From a bacterium (GTDB lineage Bacteria; Verrucomicrobiota; Verrucomicrobiia; Verrucomicrobiales; Akkermansiaceae), in assembly GCA_018222765.1 (NCBI GenBank), contig JAAEZT010000002.1:1-46100 (forward strand): a DNA stretch of 46,100 bases, given 5' to 3'. Below the pieces are notes generated by a model, which saw nothing but the letters and a program-made list of their open reading frames with translations, was not told the DNA's origin and searched no databases. Shown here in pieces: positions 17,720 through 25,391 of this stretch. Every line of letters begins with the position of its first letter. Position 1 is the first letter of the stretch. A program made the translations under genes and the position numbers.

Positions 17720-17804
17720 GATGCCCACTATGTAAACACATTGTGCTTTCAAAGCAACCCCCAAAATGAGGATCCCTTCTCAGCGCAACTCTCCACTCAG
17801 ATTG

Positions 17805-17832
17805 GATATAACAATAAAAAACTGTAAATCAA
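17805..17832 (-). promoter_or_regulatory. Candidate promoter of the giant prepilin-like gene
   Basis: On the minus strand TTGATT (17832-17827) and TATATC (17810-17805) are spaced by 16 bases within an AT-rich stretch about 90 bases before the ATG. The rest of the 217-base gap up to the alkyltransferase gene shows no clear terminator. Confidence 0.3.
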
Positions 17833-17936
17833 TAGATTATGATTATTAGCGATGGACCCAACTCCCCTTTTTGACGCCCCTCCAATTATTCAGCTTTCCT
17901 AACTAATTTGCAGGCTTTTGAGAAATCCCGACTCAA

Positions 17937-18713
17937 TCATCCGAACAAATCCAACAATACCCCCTCAAGCCTCAATAATTTTTCCTTTCGGTCCAAACCT
18001 CCCCCAAACCCGGTCAGGCTGCCGTTTTTTCCGATCACGCGATGACACGGAATAATAATCGAGATCGGATTAGCCCCATTTGCCGCTGCCACCGCACGCA
18101 CCGCTTTGAAATCCCCCATTCTTCGTGCCTGCTCGCAATATGAAATCGTCTCTCCATAGGGAATCGGTGACAGCTGTCGCCAGGCATCCCGTTGAAACTC
18201 GCTCCCTTTTGGATCAAGAGAAACCGTAAAACTCGTCCTCTCTCCTCTAAAATATTCTCCCAACTCCGCTTCCGCTTGATTTAGAAAGCGATCCTTGTCG
18301 TTTCCTTCCGGCAAGCTTGAGCGCTCAATCCGATCACTAAAATAAACCCCAGAGATCCCCTTCCTGGAACTCAGTATGACCAGTGATCCAACCGGACTAT
18401 TGATTCGTCGACTCGCTATCGAATGACGAGGCGCGTGCGCTCTTTTCTTGGTCTTAGCTAATTTCTTACTTTGCGCTCTCCTCTGCCCCGGCGACGTCCG
18501 CTCCGCTCCAAAATACTTCTCGCTCCGGTAGCGCAGCCAAACCCGCAATTGCTCGGGGATCTCTTTTTTCTCCTCCTCCAACAACTCCGAATACAACTCA
18601 AGTGCCAGTTCCCTCTCGCGCCTTGCTGCCTTGTTTCGATGCGCATCCCAATACTTCCGAGCCTTACGAATCTTACCCACGACCTCTTTAATCTTTTCCG
18701 TTCTCAATGACAT
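17937..18713 (-). CDS. O6-alkylguanine-DNA alkyltransferase with N-terminal extension
   Basis: The C-terminal ~85 residues of this 258-residue protein are a canonical methylated-DNA-protein cysteine methyltransferase. They show FQRDAWRQLSPIPYGETISY, a winged helix with AVRAVAAANGANP, and IIPCHRVIGKNGSLTGFGGGL, in which Cys223 of PCHR accepts the alkyl group in a suicide repair reaction. Residues about 100-170 are the usual N-terminal ribonuclease-like part (INSPVGSLVILSSRKGISGVYF). Residues 1-95 are extra: a basic helical segment (MSLRTEKIKEVVGKIRKARK, later RRAQSKKLAKTKKRA) with no Ada or AlkA similarity. It could add DNA contacts. The ATG overlaps the stop of a small upstream frame as TAATG. 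I leave the symbol blank because the naming (ogt or ada-like) depends on that extension. Confidence 0.88.
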   Translation of the reverse strand: MSLRTEKIKEVVGKIRKARKYWDAHRNKAARRERELALELYSELLEEEKKEIPEQLRVWLRYRSEKYFGAERTSPGQRRAQSKKLAKTKKRAHAPRHSIASRRINSPVGSLVILSSRKGISGVYFSDRIERSSLPEGNDKDRFLNQAEAELGEYFRGERTSFTVSLDPKGSEFQRDAWRQLSPIPYGETISYCEQARRMGDFKAVRAVAAANGANPISIIIPCHRVIGKNGSLTGFGGGLDRKEKLLRLEGVLLDLFG

Positions 18714-18949
18714 TACACCGGTAATTGATCAATAGCCTCGTATTCCAGTGCCATATTTCTCAACGCGAAATTCATGAATAGATTAAAGGTAACTGGAGAA
18801 TGAATCTTCTGATCGCTCGCGACAATCAAAATAGCACAGCCCCTCCGCAAAGGGACTGAGGCCGCAGCAGCACCGTCAATGACCCCAATTTTTTTAGTGA
18901 CGGAGCGGGAGTGGGGCCGGCTCAGAAATCCCAAAAAATCTCTGCGCAT
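18713..18949 (-). CDS. Small uncertain ORF coupled to the alkyltransferase gene
   Basis: A frame of 78 residues starts at ATG 18949 and ends in a TAA that shares an A with the alkyltransferase ATG (TAATG). It reads DGAAAASVPLRRGCAILIVAS and ends ALEYEAIDQLPV. I recognise no family. The overlap is the arrangement expected for translational coupling and is the main argument for it being real. Against it are the short length, a basic uneven composition and lack of a clear ribosome binding site. It may also be the remnant of a decayed gene. Confidence 0.25.
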   Translation of the reverse strand: MRRDFLGFLSRPHSRSVTKKIGVIDGAAAASVPLRRGCAILIVASDQKIHSPVTFNLFMNFALRNMALEYEAIDQLPV

Positions 18950-19165
18950 TGAAGCCGAGGTTACCAAAACCCATTATCCCACCCCAAGAACCTCCCGAGC
19001 TTTCGTCACCCTGACCCCACCCCTACGACCCTGTCCCCGAACCTCCACATGAGCTCTTGATAAATTTAGCGATGACCGGAGCAGCCATTCGTCGAGGACG
19101 CTGACTGCCTTCGATCTCTTGCGCCTTGTCATTGAGCGTGCTCTCAGCATAATCGGCAACGCAAC
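18950..19165. other. Intergenic remainder between the alkyltransferase and GalU-like genes
   Basis: Together with the uncertain small ORF this makes a 452-base stretch without a convincing gene. I see no tRNA, no clear terminator and no strong promoter. The GalU-like operon must start here, and TTGATA at about 19057 is the nearest -35-like element, without a convincing -10. A minus-strand frame reaching into the next gene has skewed composition and is treated as noise. Confidence 0.4.
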
Positions 19166-19993
19166 ATGAAGATCAAAAAAGCTGTCATCACAGCGGCTGG
19201 CCCCGGCCAACATCATCTCCCTCTCCAGACTTTGGTTAGCCCGAACGGCGACACCAAGACAGCCATCGCCTTTCTTTTGGACGAGATCTTCGCTAATGGC
19301 ATGGAATCAGCTGCCATCGTCATTGCCCCGAATTGCGAACGTGACTTCTCCAACGCCGTTGGCGAACACCTCCCGAAGGTCACCTTCATTGAGCAGTCAG
19401 ATCCCCTGGGCTATGGACACGCCGTCCTCTGCGCTCGGGAATTCGCTGGAGCAGACCGCATTCTCCTGATGCTCGGTGATCACCTCTACCTCACTCAAAG
19501 CGACGAGTCTTGCCTTGGGCAATTTCTAGCTGTCGCCAACCAAGTCGAAGGCTCAGTCTCGGCAGTCCAACCCACTCACGAAAGCAAACTCCCGATCTAC
19601 GGCACCGTTGGCGGACAGCGCGTCAGTGGCAGCAATGGACTCTACGAAGTCTCCACTGTTCTCGAAAAACCCACGCCCACCGTTGCCGAACAGGAACTGA
19701 TCATCCCAGGCCTGCGCTCTGGAAATTACCTCTGTTTCTTCGGCATGCATGTCATCAACCCGGCGGTAATGAAACATCTCGCTGAAAGCGATAGCACTCC
19801 CCTCCTTCTCAGCCCCAGCCTGAACGCCACCGCGCAGAACGAAAACTACCTCGCTTGCGAAATCGAAGGCATCCGCTTTAACATCGGAGAACCCCACGGA
19901 CTCCTCCGAGCCCAACTCGGCATGGCTCTGGCAGGCGAAAGTCGTGACGAAGTCATGGCCTCAATCATCGAACTCATCGCCATGACCCGATAA
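19166..19993 (+). CDS. GalU-like sugar nucleotidyltransferase with altered N-terminal loop
   Basis: The 275-residue protein resembles UTP-glucose-1-phosphate uridylyltransferases. It opens with KKAVITAAGPGQHHLPLQTL, the strand-loop position of the family. The usual G-x-G-T-R of the loop is replaced by GPGQHH, so the arginine that contacts the triphosphate is missing. The next blocks fit GalU: FIEQSDPLGYGHAVLCARE, ILLMLGDHLYL (metal-binding D in place), VSTVLEKPTP and GNYLCFFGMHVI. The product would activate a sugar-1-phosphate to UDP-sugar, or could be a regulatory or altered-specificity member. It begins an operon: the kinase-pyrophosphorylase fusion starts 3 bases after its stop. The neighbour encodes a second, unrelated-type pyrophosphorylase domain, so the pair may act on the same sugar. 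Confidence 0.8.
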   Translation: MKIKKAVITAAGPGQHHLPLQTLVSPNGDTKTAIAFLLDEIFANGMESAAIVIAPNCERDFSNAVGEHLPKVTFIEQSDPLGYGHAVLCAREFAGADRILLMLGDHLYLTQSDESCLGQFLAVANQVEGSVSAVQPTHESKLPIYGTVGGQRVSGSNGLYEVSTVLEKPTPTVAEQELIIPGLRSGNYLCFFGMHVINPAVMKHLAESDSTPLLLSPSLNATAQNENYLACEIEGIRFNIGEPHGLLRAQLGMALAGESRDEVMASIIELIAMTR

Positions 19994-19996
19994 GCC

Positions 19997-22900
19997 ATGC
20001 TTGTTTCCATCATCACGGCGGACGATCCCGTCCTGCGCGACCGCTCGCTGGCCGAGGCATGTGCCGAGCTCGATCCCACAGCGCTCCTTGCCGAATGCAG
20101 AGAGCTCGACGCCTTTCGCCGCCGCTCCGCCAACCTTTACCACCGCGTACGGGCCATCTTTTTTCTACAAGCAATCTACCGCTTCCACCTCCCTAAAAAA
20201 CTCTCCGCCGAAGCCACCGGCTCCATTCCCTTCACCGGCCACGAAGACCTCCTCGGACGCCGCTTTGAAGAAGCAATCGACACATTTTTGGCCAAACAAA
20301 CTGAGGAAGGCCCCAGCGATGCTATCTGCTCTTCCCTCGCCGCCGCCTACCATCAGCTAGCCTTCCAAACTCTCGCCGACCAGGTCCGCAAATCTGTCCG
20401 CACCGTGCGTGGCAACCAATGGATGTTCCGCATGGGGCACCCCGCCGACCACCCGCTGCGCATTCGCCCCGAACTCCTCAGTCTCACCGACAATCTCTTT
20501 CCCGTCCTCTGCGAACGCACGCCCGTTCGCATGGATCTTACCCACTCCGCGTGGTCAGACATTTTCTTCCTTGGCATGGACTTCCCACAGGGAGCACGCG
20601 TCATCAACGTCTCCGTCGACCTTGCCGTCCACGGACGTGACGGCCCACCCAAGCCGCCCGTCGAAGCCTACTTCCGCATTATAGACCGACCGATCCTACG
20701 CCTCACCAGCATCGACCTCAAGGCCAGCGCCGACATCAGTGCCCTTGCCGAAGTCTTCGACTTTGCCAAAGACCACCTCGGTCTCCTCAAAGCAGCCGTT
20801 ATCGCCTCCGGGATCGTCCCCCCGGGCATCGAAGGATCAGGCAAATCCCTCGCCGACCTCCTCGCTCAAATTGCGGGCCCCGGCCGTGGCATCGAAGTCA
20901 TCTCCTCAGTCAACGACATCCCGAAAGGCTCCCGCCTTGCCGTCTCGACCAATCTCCTCGCCGCTCTCATTAGCACCTGCATGCGCGCCACCGGCCAAAC
21001 CCAATCACTCGCCGGCGAACTCACCGAAAGTGAGAAGCGTCTCGTACTTGCGAGGGCCATTCTTGGCGAATGGATCGGCGGCTCCGGCGGCGGCTGGCAG
21101 GACTCTGGTGGAGTCTGGCCCGGCATCAAGCTCATCGAAGGTGAAGTCGCCGGAGAGACCGACCCCGAACACGGCGTCTCCAGAGGTCGCCTCATGCCCA
21201 AGCACCACGTCTTCAGCGACGACGAAATTTCCACCGAGGCCCGCCAAGCTCTCACCGACTCCCTCATCCTCGTGCACGGTGGCATGGCCCAAAATGTCGG
21301 CCCCATTCTCGAGATGGTCACCGAGAAATACCTCCTCCGTTCCAAAGCCGAATGGCAGGGACGCCAGGACGCCCTCGACCTCCTCGACCAAATCCTCAAT
21401 GCCCTACGCGCCGGCGACATTCGCACCCTCGGAAAGCTTACCACCAAGAACTTCCGCGGCCCGCTCCAAACGATCATCCCCTGGGCCACCAACCACTTTA
21501 CCGAAACTCTCATTGCCCGAATTTCCGAAAAATTCGGCGACGATTTCTGGGGCTTCTGGATGCTCGGCGGAATGTCCGGCGGCGGAATGGGCTTCATTGT
21601 CGCACCCTCCCGGAAAGCGGAAGCACTCGAAGCAATCCATGAGATCATGATCCGCACCAAGCGCGAACTGGAGAATGCCCTTCCCTTCGCCATGGACCCG
21701 GTTGTCTACGATTTCGGGATCAACCCGCACGGCACTTTTGGCGATCTCCGCGAAGGAGCAGACGCCGTTCTCCCCCCCAGCTACTACCACCTTTCACTGG
21801 GACAAACCCTTCGTATTCCGTCCGCCGATCTTTCCCCCATCGCCCGCGCCGAGCTCGACCAATTCGCGAACGCATGCCGCACCAACCCAGCCTTCGAGTC
21901 GTCGGTGCAAGCCCTCTTCGACACCCTCATTCCTCGCGCCGCCGGTGAAGAAGATGGCGACAGCTCGCTTCAGGAACTCCTCACCGAACACGGCTTCGAC
22001 AGGGCCCAGCACGAAAAAATCCGCCGCGACCTGCACGACGGCCGCATCGGACTTGCCCAAAACCGCCTCTCCGCCAACACCACTATCAAGGACGTCACCG
22101 CAGAAGACATCACGGACTTCACAACCACGGGCCCGTCCGATGAAGCGATTGCGCTGGGACAACAGGCACTCGCCAAAGGCGAAGTCGCCGTGGTAACCCT
22201 CGCGGCAGGAGCTGGATCCCGCTGGACCCAAGGCGCCGGTGTCTGCAAAGCCCTCCATCCCTTCGCCCGCCTCGGCGGAAAGCATCGCACATTCATCGAG
22301 ACCCACCTCGGCAAGTCCCGCAAACGAGGCTCCGAGGCCGGAAATACCATTCCGCATCTCTTCACGACCTCTTACTTAACCCACGGACCTACGAGCGACT
22401 TCCTTGATAACGTCGATCACTATTCCTACCCCGGACCATTGCACCTCTCCCCCGGCCGTTCCGTGGGACAGCGCATGATTCCCACCGAACGTGATCTCCG
22501 TTTCGCCTGGGAAGAAATGCCCCAACAAGTCCTCGACGAGCAGCAACAAAAGATGCGCGACTCGCTGCGCTCCGCCCTCATTGGCTGGGCTCAATCGTCC
22601 GGCGAAGCAACCGACTACAACGACAACCTGCCGCTCCAGTGCCTCCACCCGGTCGGTCACTTCTACGAAGTACCCAACCTCTTCCTCAACGGCACCCTCG
22701 CCGAGCTCCTCAAGGACCGTCCACAGCTCAAGACTCTCATGCTGCACAACATCGACACCCTGGGGGCCGATGTTGATCCTGCTATTCTGGGGCACCACCT
22801 CCAAAGCGACGCCGGGCTGACTTTCGAAGTCATCACCCGCCGCCTCGAAGACCGTGGAGGTGGCCTCGCCTCCGTCGACGGCCGGACTCGCCTCCTCGAA

Positions 22901-23311
22901 GGCCTCGCCATGCCGCGCGAAGAAGACGAGTTTGAGCTCTCCTACTACAACTCGATGACGACCTGGATCGACCTCGATATCTTGCTCGAACTCTTCGGCC
23001 TTACCCGCGAAGACATCCTCTCCAACGATCAGGAAAAAATCTCCGCCGCCGTGCGGAGTATCGCCTCCCATCTCCCGACCTACATCACGCTCAAGGACGT
23101 GAAGAAGCGCTGGGGTCATGGACAAGAAGACGTCTTCCCCGTCACGCAATTCGAAAAACTTTGGGGGGACCTCACTACCTTACCTGAAATCACCTCGAAG
23201 TTCATCGTGGTCCCGCGCCTCCGTGGGCAGCAGCTCAAAGACCCCGCCCAACTCGACGCCTGGCTCCGCGACGGGAGCGCCACCTACATCGAATCGATTT
23301 GCGAATGGTAA
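19997..23311 (+). CDS. Fusion of fucokinase-like GHMP kinase and UDP-sugar pyrophosphorylase
   Basis: The 1104-residue protein has two recognisable enzymes. Residues about 170-600 match the GHMP sugar-kinase layout of L-fucokinase: TPVRMDLTHSAWSD (substrate strand, near 174), ARVINVSVDLAVHG, IPKGSRLAVSTNLLAALI (phosphate-binding loop, normally GSGLGTSS), SGGGWQDSGGVWPGIK (near 361) and GGMSGGGMGFIV (near 523). Residues about 725-1104 match UDPGP-type pyrophosphorylases: VVTLAAGAGSRW (near 730), HPVGHFYEVPNLFLNG (near 884), MLHNIDTLGADVDP (near 917), VITRRLEDRGGGLASVDG and YNSMTTWIDLDILLELFG. The first 170 residues are helical and unassigned. Bacteroides Fkp has the same two activities in opposite order, with a different pyrophosphorylase. 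Expected role: sugar to sugar-1-phosphate to UDP-sugar in one polypeptide. The kinase loop lacks the canonical glycines, so activity needs testing. The stop overlaps the next gene's start as TAATG. Confidence 0.8.
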   Translation: MLVSIITADDPVLRDRSLAEACAELDPTALLAECRELDAFRRRSANLYHRVRAIFFLQAIYRFHLPKKLSAEATGSIPFTGHEDLLGRRFEEAIDTFLAKQTEEGPSDAICSSLAAAYHQLAFQTLADQVRKSVRTVRGNQWMFRMGHPADHPLRIRPELLSLTDNLFPVLCERTPVRMDLTHSAWSDIFFLGMDFPQGARVINVSVDLAVHGRDGPPKPPVEAYFRIIDRPILRLTSIDLKASADISALAEVFDFAKDHLGLLKAAVIASGIVPPGIEGSGKSLADLLAQIAGPGRGIEVISSVNDIPKGSRLAVSTNLLAALISTCMRATGQTQSLAGELTESEKRLVLARAILGEWIGGSGGGWQDSGGVWPGIKLIEGEVAGETDPEHGVSRGRLMPKHHVFSDDEISTEARQALTDSLILVHGGMAQNVGPILEMVTEKYLLRSKAEWQGRQDALDLLDQILNALRAGDIRTLGKLTTKNFRGPLQTIIPWATNHFTETLIARISEKFGDDFWGFWMLGGMSGGGMGFIVAPSRKAEALEAIHEIMIRTKRELENALPFAMDPVVYDFGINPHGTFGDLREGADAVLPPSYYHLSLGQTLRIPSADLSPIARAELDQFANACRTNPAFESSVQALFDTLIPRAAGEEDGDSSLQELLTEHGFDRAQHEKIRRDLHDGRIGLAQNRLSANTTIKDVTAEDITDFTTTGPSDEAIALGQQALAKGEVAVVTLAAGAGSRWTQGAGVCKALHPFARLGGKHRTFIETHLGKSRKRGSEAGNTIPHLFTTSYLTHGPTSDFLDNVDHYSYPGPLHLSPGRSVGQRMIPTERDLRFAWEEMPQQVLDEQQQKMRDSLRSALIGWAQSSGEATDYNDNLPLQCLHPVGHFYEVPNLFLNGTLAELLKDRPQLKTLMLHNIDTLGADVDPAILGHHLQSDAGLTFEVITRRLEDRGGGLASVDGRTRLLEGLAMPREEDEFELSYYNSMTTWIDLDILLELFGLTREDILSNDQEKISAAVRSIASHLPTYITLKDVKKRWGHGQEDVFPVTQFEKLWGDLTTLPEITSKFIVVPRLRGQQLKDPAQLDAWLRDGSATYIESICEW

Positions 23312-24108
23312 TGAATCCCTTCCACTCCCTCGGACGCCTGACGCTCAGCTTCATGAGCTACCTTGGGCAATTGGGGTATCTGGTCGGCGGAGTCATCGAG
23401 TCTCTTCTCAAAGGCCAACGTCGCTACAAACAAACTTTCGCACAAGTCGCGGAGATCGGTGGACGCTCTCAAACGGTGGTCATTATCACCGGCGCATTCA
23501 CTGGCGCGGTGCTGGCAGCGCAGGCGCTTTTCCAATTCAAACTCTTCGGCCTCGAAACTGCTGCCGGGGGCCTCGTCTCGGTCGCTATGCTCCGTGAGCT
23601 GGGACCCTCAATCACGGGACTGATGTTAGCAGGCCGGGTCGGGTCGGCGATGGCCGCTGAAATTGGCACAATGAAGGTGACTGAGCAAATCGACGCCCTC
23701 CGCTCGATGGCGGTGCATCCCATCGACTATCTCGTCACGCCCCGCCTCGTCGCGATGATCATTTCTGTTCCTCTTCTCATTGCCGAAGCAGCAGCTTTTG
23801 GAATCTTTGCCTCCTACGTCATTGGCGTGCATGTCTTCCACGTCGAAGCCGCCTACTGGGTTGCTAACATGACGAAATACGCCGACCTCTCCGACGTCTT
23901 CATCGCGGTGATCAAAGGGCTGAGCTTCGGCATTCTCATCGTCATTATTTCCTGCCATCAAGGCCTCAAAGCCAGCAACGGAGCCGTCGGCGTCGGAAGA
24001 GGAACCACCAACGCGATGGTCTACTCCTCCCTGGCTATTCTCATTGCCAACTTCTTCCTCACACTGCTGATGCAGCATTTCTTCCCAGCGGAATTTATGA
24101 CGAATTAG
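23311..24108 (+). CDS. MlaE-like ABC transporter permease
   Basis: The 265-residue membrane protein has five or so hydrophobic segments and the hallmark MlaE/YrbE blocks: VVIITGAFTGAVLAAQALFQF, LRELGPSITGLMLAGRVGSAMAAEIGTMKVTEQIDALRSM and PRLVAMIISVPLL. The family forms the inner-membrane core of phospholipid transporters with MlaF and MlaD. Here it is not beside them: mlaF and mlaD lie about 16 kb away at 5496-7273, and this gene is translationally coupled (TAATG at 23309-23313) to the sugar kinase-pyrophosphorylase. No mlaB or second mlaD is visible. Two earlier starts (TTG 23299, ATG 23305) would overlap the upstream gene more. It stops 6 bases before the convergent FG-GAP gene. Confidence 0.9.
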   Translation: MNPFHSLGRLTLSFMSYLGQLGYLVGGVIESLLKGQRRYKQTFAQVAEIGGRSQTVVIITGAFTGAVLAAQALFQFKLFGLETAAGGLVSVAMLRELGPSITGLMLAGRVGSAMAAEIGTMKVTEQIDALRSMAVHPIDYLVTPRLVAMIISVPLLIAEAAAFGIFASYVIGVHVFHVEAAYWVANMTKYADLSDVFIAVIKGLSFGILIVIISCHQGLKASNGAVGVGRGTTNAMVYSSLAILIANFFLTLLMQHFFPAEFMTN

Positions 24109-24114
24109 GAAAAG

Positions 24115-25299
24115 CTATTTCTGATAATACACCCAGACGAAGCCGGTCCGTTCTTCCTTCATGAGTTCCCTGCACTTGTCATCGTGCTCAATCCTTTTTT
24201 TGTTCCGCTCCTGCCGAGCCTCCTTGGTGGGAATTTTTGAGAGCTTGTCACGGAGCTCATTGAATTCTCGATCCAAAGCCTTGATCTGCTCTTTAGCCTC
24301 CTCCCAGGAAGCGTCCCCAAGAGGAGACTTCAGAATCACCCGGTCACCGACAATGAGGTCGAGCTTTCCATCGCCATTGAGGTCATCGACCCAAACACGT
24401 GAAGAGTCGCCAACGAAAGCATTCTCATTTGCCCAACGACTGGCAATCTCAGTTCCTGTGGTGAGTGTCTCGAACTTACCCAGAGAAATCGGCTTTCCCT
24501 TGCCGGCAGAATTCTCAGACCAAACCACCTCCCCTCTGGCACCACCGGAGAGCATGTCGAGATCACCATCGCCATCCCAATCGATGAAGAAGGGATCACT
24601 GTGATAGCTGGGGATTTTGAGCGCCTTATCTCCGCAATCGATGCGATTCGACTCGGGCTTGAACTTTCCTTTCCCTTCACCCTCGAACCAATAAAATGTT
24701 CCTTTGAAATTACCCACAACAAGATCGAGGTCGCCATCGGAATCGAAATCGACAGCCGTCGGCCGAGTGCAAATGCGCGATGTGACGGGATCGGTCTTTC
24801 CTAGCTTCTCAGGCGTGATGATCAGGAACTTTCCGTCTGTGCCTTTCAGCGGATCCGGCTTCCTAAATCCGCCACCTTTCTTCCCCCAAAGCACCTGAAA
24901 GAGACCAGCCATTTCGGGAAGATCGTCTCCGCTGTATGAACCGGAGAGAATGTCGATATTTCCGTCGCCATTAAGATCCACAACCTGTGGAGTCGAGGAG
25001 GTGCATCACCAGACACCGGGTATCTTGACCGGCTGGCCGTCGACCTCGAGAAGCTCCCCTTGAGCGAACTTCCCGTCGCCAAGCCCTTTAAAGACATGAA
25101 TGTAACCATTGGCGAATTGACCGACTAAAAGTTCCTTTTTCCCATCGCCATCGAGATCATGGAGACAGGGAGCGGCGTAGCCGGGAGATTGGGTCTTGAT
25201 CGGCTGATCTCCGCCCTTGAGCTGAGCCGGGGCTTGGAATTCATAAGCCTCTGCAAATGAGGGACACAACAGAGAGAGAGAGAGGACGAACGTTTTCAT
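24115..25299 (-). pseudogene. Secreted FG-GAP/VCBS repeat protein with one in-frame TGA
   Basis: A single frame runs from ATG 25299 to the stop at 24115 with one TGA, at 25008-25006. Read through, it gives 394 residues: a signal peptide (MKTFVLSLSLLCPSFAEA), then five DxDxDG calcium-loop repeats (DLDGDGKKELLVG, DLNGDGNIDILSG, DFDSDGDLDLVVG, DWDGDGDLDMLSG, DLNGDGKLDLIVG), and a Lys/Glu-rich helical tail. The repeats continue in register on both sides of the TGA, so the frame is preserved and only one codon is affected. The local reading is KIPGVW-stop-CTSSTPQ. Explanations are a recent nonsense mutation, a sequencing error or selenocysteine insertion; a hairpin with a GGT loop lies 20 bases downstream (see findings). 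I mark it as a pseudogene provisionally. It is divergent from pdhA. Confidence 0.75.
24977..24990 (-). promoter_or_regulatory. SECIS-like hairpin downstream of the in-frame TGA
   Basis: On the minus strand TCCACA-GGT-TGTGGA forms a 6-bp stem with a 3-base loop. The loop GG begins 20 bases after the TGA at 25006-25008. A short stem with G at the top of the loop, about 20 bases past the UGA, is the layout of bacterial selenocysteine insertion elements such as fdhF. The bulged U of the E. coli element is not evident. The hairpin could be chance within the coding sequence. Confidence 0.3.
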
Positions 25300-25391
25300 C
25301 TCTTGTAAACCGCTTCCTGGCCACAATTCTGTCTGAAAGCGACAAAAATGAGAGTTCCGCATTAGTCTTGCCGCAACTCCCGACCCCCGCT

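Noticed and set aside
20739-22357. Several long frames (up to 303 codons) on both strands inside the kinase-pyrophosphorylase gene
   Set aside because: The GC-rich third positions of the real gene leave other frames open; their products are Pro/Ser/Arg-rich and match nothing.
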